DNA of 64,000 nucleotides from Trileptium ribeirensis (Eukaryota > Nematoda > Enoplea > Enoplida > Thoracostomopsidae): NCBI GenBank assembly GCA_030248225.1, contig JASANE010003955.1, forward strand, positions 1-64,000. The letters run 5' to 3'. The position numbers were made by a program, and so were the translations under genes. Positions 60,201 to 64,000 of the stretch are shown here, piece by piece. Every line of letters begins with the position of its first letter. The first letter of the stretch is position 1. A model generated the notes under the pieces. It was not told the origin of the DNA and did no database searches. It saw only the letters and a list, made by a program, of their open reading frames with translations.

Positions 60201-62848
60201 GTTTAAACGAAATTTGTAAAATTAACGCAAACTAATATTTTTTGTTAAAATATTTCTTATTTCAACATAATCGAAATTCGTTAAATTAAACGCGAACTAA
60301 CATTTTTTATTAAATTATTTTTTGACGCAATCAAAATTCGTTAAATTAATCGATTTTCGTTTAAACGGAAACGATCGAAATCGAACGAAGCTTCGATAGA
60401 TTTTTGAGCACTTAATTCTGATTGTAACTGCAATTTTGTTATATAATTAATATAGCAAAAATTTTTTATATAACTAATGTTATATAAAAATTATATATAA
60501 ATTCATAGTTAATATACAGTGACGAACAGAAATAGAAGCAAATTTTCCGCGAACAGTTCGCAAAAATTAACAGTATGTAGTCGTTTAATTGCTCGTCGCA
60601 ATTATATTAAATTTTTATATACATGTACGACAGAGTTTAGAGCTAAGACATTAAAGTCCTAGCTAAAGACAAGTGAAATCGAAATCGATCGAAATTTCGT
60701 TTTATCGCAATCGATCAAAATTTCGTTTAATCGAAATCGGTCGGCTATTTTGCATTTACATCTACAGTACCCGCCAAAAATGACTGTCGCTCGCACGCGA
60801 CTCGCTCGACACTCGCTCGAGACTCGCTCGCGACTCGCTCGAAATAAATTTGTTCTAAAAATAGAATTTTCTATTAATTTAAATAGTTGCGAAATCTCGA
60901 GCGAGCCACTCGCTCGCGACTCGCTCGAACTCGCTCGCTCGAAATGCGACGGTCATTTTTGGCGAGTACTGTAGCTGTGACTGTACATTGCAACCAAAAA
61001 AGAGTTTTGCGGGTGATCATTGCTCTTTGCCTATTAATTAAATAATTTTTTTTCTAAAAACAAAGGCGGATTACTGGTCACCAAAATCATTGGAGTAGCT
61101 AGCTTTCTGTCTTCGTTATCATATTGGTTTGGTTTATTGCTCTTAATTACTTTCTACCGGCTCTAAATTACCAAGACTACAATATTTTCAGCGTTTCAAA
61201 CCTCTTTTGAAAACCCGAACCACAGTTAAAACCAGGATATGTTTAATAAAACGTGACCGAGTGGTCTAGCGCGATGTCCCGTTTTACCAATTCAGAAAGT
61301 AGTTGCCAACTAACTCTCACAGGCACCAAATTTCCACGTGTGAAGTCCCTTTTGTTGCAAACAAATAAATAAATGTTCCAAAACTAAAAATCATTATATA
61401 AGTAGCATGGCAGCAAGAAAATGTGATTGAAGACGTTTCTACGTCGCTTGTGCTAATGTGTATTGATAAACGATCAATTTATATGCAAAAGTCCATAATA
61501 TGTAGGTTCATAAGTACTAACGAGCAGAACTATCAGAGAATAGATCACAGTATAATAGGTTTCAGGTGCATAGCCCCATAACCGTAAAAATGCAACGGTC
61601 CTAAGCAACCTGTTTAACACCAGATTTGACGTAATATCACTGCAGAAAGTAAAATATATTAGATCTGAAGGGATTGTCCAAAGTTTACTTAACTGCTCCA
61701 GGCACTAACTGATTTTAACCTATAAATGGTCGTACTGCAAACTCATTTCTCAACAGATGAAAACGTGAAAATGTGTTGGATTTTGATCAAAAACTATTCG
61801 ATCATGGAATTGACTATTCAAACTATATTACTGTTACAGTTGCACAGCTTACGACCATCTAAAAACCTATACTGTAAATTTGCGCCACAGCAGGGCGAGT
61901 TGTTGCTTTAACAACTGCAAAATACGGGTTATATTAGCTTGAAATGCGGATTTTATTACCTTATTTTAGCACAACAAGTGGATCATGCATGAATAAGTCA
62001 ATAGTTATGTGTATGCCACCAAAATACGAAATGTACCCTGAATATTAACTCAAAGTGGGATCAACCATTTCCAAACACCAAGTGATGCTAACATCAAACC
62101 TTACTACGACTCAGCGACAATAAGTGTATTTTTACAAATGACCCCATGTTCCCCCGGTGGAGGAGATTTTGTGGCTATGGTGACATTTTTATAGTTTAAG
62201 CTTGTGTCTAAATACGCCAAAAGATTTTTTGCAAACACACAGTATAGACTAGTCAATGTCAAATCATATAATAGGCACAAATTTCGGAATGTTTTGGCTT
62301 TGACGCCTCTATTGTAACATTAAAGAAACCACTGATAGACCAGATAATTATAAACATGTCGATTTAAGCAGCACTAAGCTTAAAAATTATTAATAAACAA
62401 GGTTTACGCATTATCACTCTCTAGGCGATAGCACCAATACAACATCGAGCGAGAAGCTGTCATTTCCAACGGGTGCTATATATATTTACAACGCCGGAAA
62501 ATAATCGATTGAATATTCGTTTAATTCAAAATTGATCGGAATTTTAATCCATTTCGATTAAACGATATTTTGGTTGATTTCAATCTTTTTCGATTGCACT
62601 TATTTTCGGGGGGGGGGGCTGTATGCAAAACAGTTTAAACATCTCATATTTCATGCGGATATGAACGCAACACGTTGCACGCAGACGATGAATTGTCTGC
62701 CGACACATGAAACAACAAAAGAACAAATTACATAGCTGTATAAGACTCAACCTTCAGGTCCTTCTCTTCGACATCTTCCGATAGTAAGTGACACAATTTC
62801 TGGCAAATAGCAAATAGCTCCTTTTCATCGCTTGTGTCTTTGAATGTT
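56296..62848 (-). CDS. POLK: DNA polymerase kappa, 3' part of gene (three last exons; 5' part outside window)
   Basis: Exons 62848-62752, 60093-59904 and 57287-56296 join in phase and end with TAA. Family role: Y-family polymerase that bypasses damaged bases in the nucleus. Seen: the end of the palm/thumb to little-finger region (RTF..., ELFAICQKLCHLLSEDVEE), the little finger (GKCITLKIKTADF, LTLRLMGVRLSSF), a HQQSTLSQYL stretch where human POLK has an internal PCNA-binding motif, a long low-complexity linker, and one C-terminal UBZ finger (CPVC...HIDAC, residues 260-284 of the last exon frame). Human POLK has two UBZ fingers and a C-terminal PCNA motif; only one finger is seen here, and the protein ends KRLVAF. 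The catalytic exons should lie beyond 64000. Introns hold MITEs and a long palindrome. Confidence 0.9.
57361..57540. repeat. Diverged half copy of the palindromic element at 59136
   Basis: CACTCCCATGTTAACCCGCATTCTATGA and TTTTCGACCTGACC-like text match the left arm of the 59136-59561 palindrome (CACTCATATGTTAGCCCG, TTTTGGGCCTGACC). In the last POLK intron. Confidence 0.4.
58417..58656. mobile_element. Tc/mariner-like MITE, family 2, copy B, in POLK intron
   Basis: TA then GAGTACTCGCCAGAAATGA; inverted TCATTTCTGGCGAGTACTG then TA. The inside is rich in AAATTTTGTTC words. Same family as 60765-60971. Confidence 0.75.
59136..59561. repeat. Long palindromic (foldback) element, about 425 bp, in POLK intron
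   Basis: Arms start AGGGAAAGAGTATGACACTT and end AAGTGTCATACTCTTCCCT. The centre GGTCGGTTTATA...TATAAACCGACC is itself a perfect palindrome around GCAGCTGC. Arms contain runs of C and G. No coding. Confidence 0.8.
59679..59885. repeat. Fragments of MITE family 2
   Basis: CCGCCAGAAATGCCACGGCTCGCTC (in parts) near 59690 and GGACTCGCAACAAATGACCG near 59805, each followed by GCTCGCTCG text as in the copy at 60765. The ends are incomplete. Confidence 0.4.
59904..60093 (-). CDS. POLK: POLK exon: little finger domain
   Basis: 63 codons plus 1 nt, acceptor CTTGCAG and donor GTTAGT. GKCITLKIKTADFDTRTRTT and NAAKSLLSNEI then LTLRLMG match the DNA-binding little finger of Pol kappa. The split Gly codon completes in the next exon. 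Confidence 0.9.
60125..60430. mobile_element. Tc/mariner-like MITE, family 1, copy 2, in POLK intron
   Basis: Inverted ends GTTACAATCAGAATTAAGTG / CACTTAATTCTGATTGTAAC are perfect over at least 22 bases. The inside shares the ATCGAAATTCGTTAAATTAA text of the copy at 20363. Confidence 0.8.
60660..60745. repeat. ATCGAAA-rich tandem stretch
   Basis: Short repeats of AATCGATCGAAATTTCGTTT type, similar to the inside of MITE family 1. A comparable patch lies at 62505-62600. Confidence 0.4.
60765..60971. mobile_element. Tc/mariner-like MITE, family 2, copy A, in POLK intron
   Basis: CAGTACCCGCCAAAAATGAC / GTCATTTTTGGCGAGTACTG ends with TA on both sides (60763-60764, 60972-60973). The inside has ACTCGCTCG simple repeats. 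207 bp. Confidence 0.85.
60974..62751. other. POLK intron, remaining part
   Basis: AT-rich. The plus-strand frame 61726-61911 has no recognised domain. A run of 12 G lies near 62609. No exon was found between the two POLK exons that flank this stretch. Confidence 0.4.
62752..62848 (-). CDS. POLK: POLK exon: start of little finger
   Basis: 32 codons after a split codon (acceptor ACTTTTAG, donor GTTGAG). The peptide TFKDTSDEKELFAICQKLC aligns with the region before the little finger of Pol kappa. No open frame marks it; it was found by extending upstream from the next exon. Confidence 0.82.
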
Positions 62849-63553
62849 CTAAAAGTTCACAAAAAATATAATCAACCAACATAAAAACGAAACACTATCA
62901 AAATATCATTCGTCCTGCTTATTGATACACTATGAAAATCTCGCTGCAAGATGTCAGATGGCACACAATGCTGTACTCGGGTGTTATAGAACTTAAAAAT
63001 TTCCAAGAACAGTACTTCTAGTGGTCATTTTGTAGCCACAACTCCGAAACATACATCTTTAAAGTAGTGTATAGAGCGTTTAAAATCTAAATTTTACGCA
63101 AGATTCAACGTACGGTTCAGCTCCTGCAAGAGCATTGTCAAAATTCTTCTTCTGAACCAGGAAAAAACCGGTTGCCCCAAACTATGATGGTCGCAAATGT
63201 TAACTGAAGGTGTAGACATGAACCAGACCATTTGAGAAATAACAAGAGGTATCTATGCCTGAATTAGTGACGCCAAACGTATATTTTTGATTTCTAATCA
63301 TGCGCTAAAAGACAAGATGTGAGTGAAAATCCTTATTTTCCGCCTATTAACTTGTACCACATTATCGACTATGCACATTATTATTTTGTACGACAGCGTG
63401 GCAAGATATGGTTATACTATGTAGTAACTAAACTTCCCCACTCGCTTAGCTGGACACTAAGAACTAAACCCTATAATGTGTAGATGGAATCTACGGCAAA
63501 AAGTATGGCACATCACCGACTCCCTCAAATTGTGAGAAAAGTACTGCGGGCCT
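62849..63553. other. Upstream POLK intron, nothing recognised
   Basis: Searched on the minus strand for the preceding POLK exon (expected to end in an R|TF join); none found, so the next exon should lie further right, probably beyond the window. Confidence 0.4.
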
Positions 63554-63820
63554 CGAGCCGATAGTTGGTGTATTAAAACTTGACTCCTCAATTGGACCAT
63601 CTAAAACGCAAAAAGCACGTCGAGCCGATAGTTGGTGTATTAAAACTTGACTCCTCAATTGGACCATCTAAAACGCAAAAAGCACGTCGAGCCGATAGTT
63701 GGTGTATTAAAACTTGACTCCTCAATTGGACCATCTAAAACGCAAAAAGCACGTCGAGCCGATAGTTGGTGTATTAAAACTTGACTCCTCAATTGGACCA
63801 TCTAAAACGCAAAAAGCACG
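63554..63820. repeat. Perfect tandem array, 4 x 67 bp
   Basis: Units start CGAGCCGATAGTTGGTGTAT at 63554, 63621, 63688 and 63755. All four appear identical by eye. No coding frame and no similarity to the other repeats here. Lies in a POLK intron. Confidence 0.9.
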
Positions 63821-64000
63821 CAACGTTAGAAAAAATAATTTAACAAAAATGTAGGTTTGTACAACTTTAGCTCTGTACGATGAGCGATTAACTTCAACAT
63901 GGTTGGCGTTTTGACACGTTGTTTCGTTGCCGTACAGACGAATTGTTTCAAACAGATGAACTTTCCTGATATTTATAAAAGTGTCAGGGTATCTGGGTGA

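Noticed and set aside
60790..60940. ACTCGCTCG repeats as a possible CRISPR-like array
   Set aside because: Repeat units are contiguous simple repeats without spacers and lie inside a MITE in an animal genome.

Overview
This window is nuclear DNA from an animal, most likely an invertebrate. It is AT-rich, most of it is non-coding, and the genes are split by long introns with GT/AG borders. There are no operons or bacterial-type gene blocks. The recognisable genes use the standard code. A single KDM4 gene that keeps JmjN, JmjC, PHD, extended PHD and double Tudor domains fits many invertebrate lineages. It argues against fruit flies, whose KDM4 proteins lack the PHD and Tudor parts. I cannot name the phylum.

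Two real genes were found, both on the minus strand. (1) A complete-looking KDM4-type histone lysine demethylase runs from 38996 down to 16596. Ten coding exons join in phase to give about 1116 codons. I rebuilt it from splice sites and protein similarity, including four short exons that do not appear as clear open frames. Its iron, 2-oxoglutarate and zinc ligands are all present. (2) The 3' half of a DNA polymerase kappa gene (translesion synthesis) lies between 62848 and 56296, in three exons covering the end of the little finger and the C-terminal UBZ zinc finger. Its upstream exons lie beyond the window. No functional link between the two genes is visible apart from both acting in the nucleus.

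Most of the rest is mobile and repetitive DNA. From left to right: a 1.9-kb G-rich higher-order satellite (598-2450); a foldback element with 312-bp inverted arms (2726-3790); tRNA-like SINE segments near 2545, 7207 and 7795; a piggyBac-type MITE that encloses a tRNA-like segment (7750-8051); and a CR1/Jockey-like LINE (8885-10735). The KDM4 introns hold MITEs, tandem arrays, an RTE-tail element and a 250-bp triplication that copies one of the gene's own 5' splice sites. A second LINE (39433-40741) sits just upstream of KDM4. The 42-56 kb stretch is a graveyard of RTE, hAT, pogo/Tigger and LINE pieces, with a three-copy MITE family. The POLK introns hold two Tc/mariner-like MITE families and a 425-bp palindrome. 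A perfect 4 x 67-bp tandem array lies near the right end.

All identifications come from reading motifs and splice sites by eye. No database search was run.
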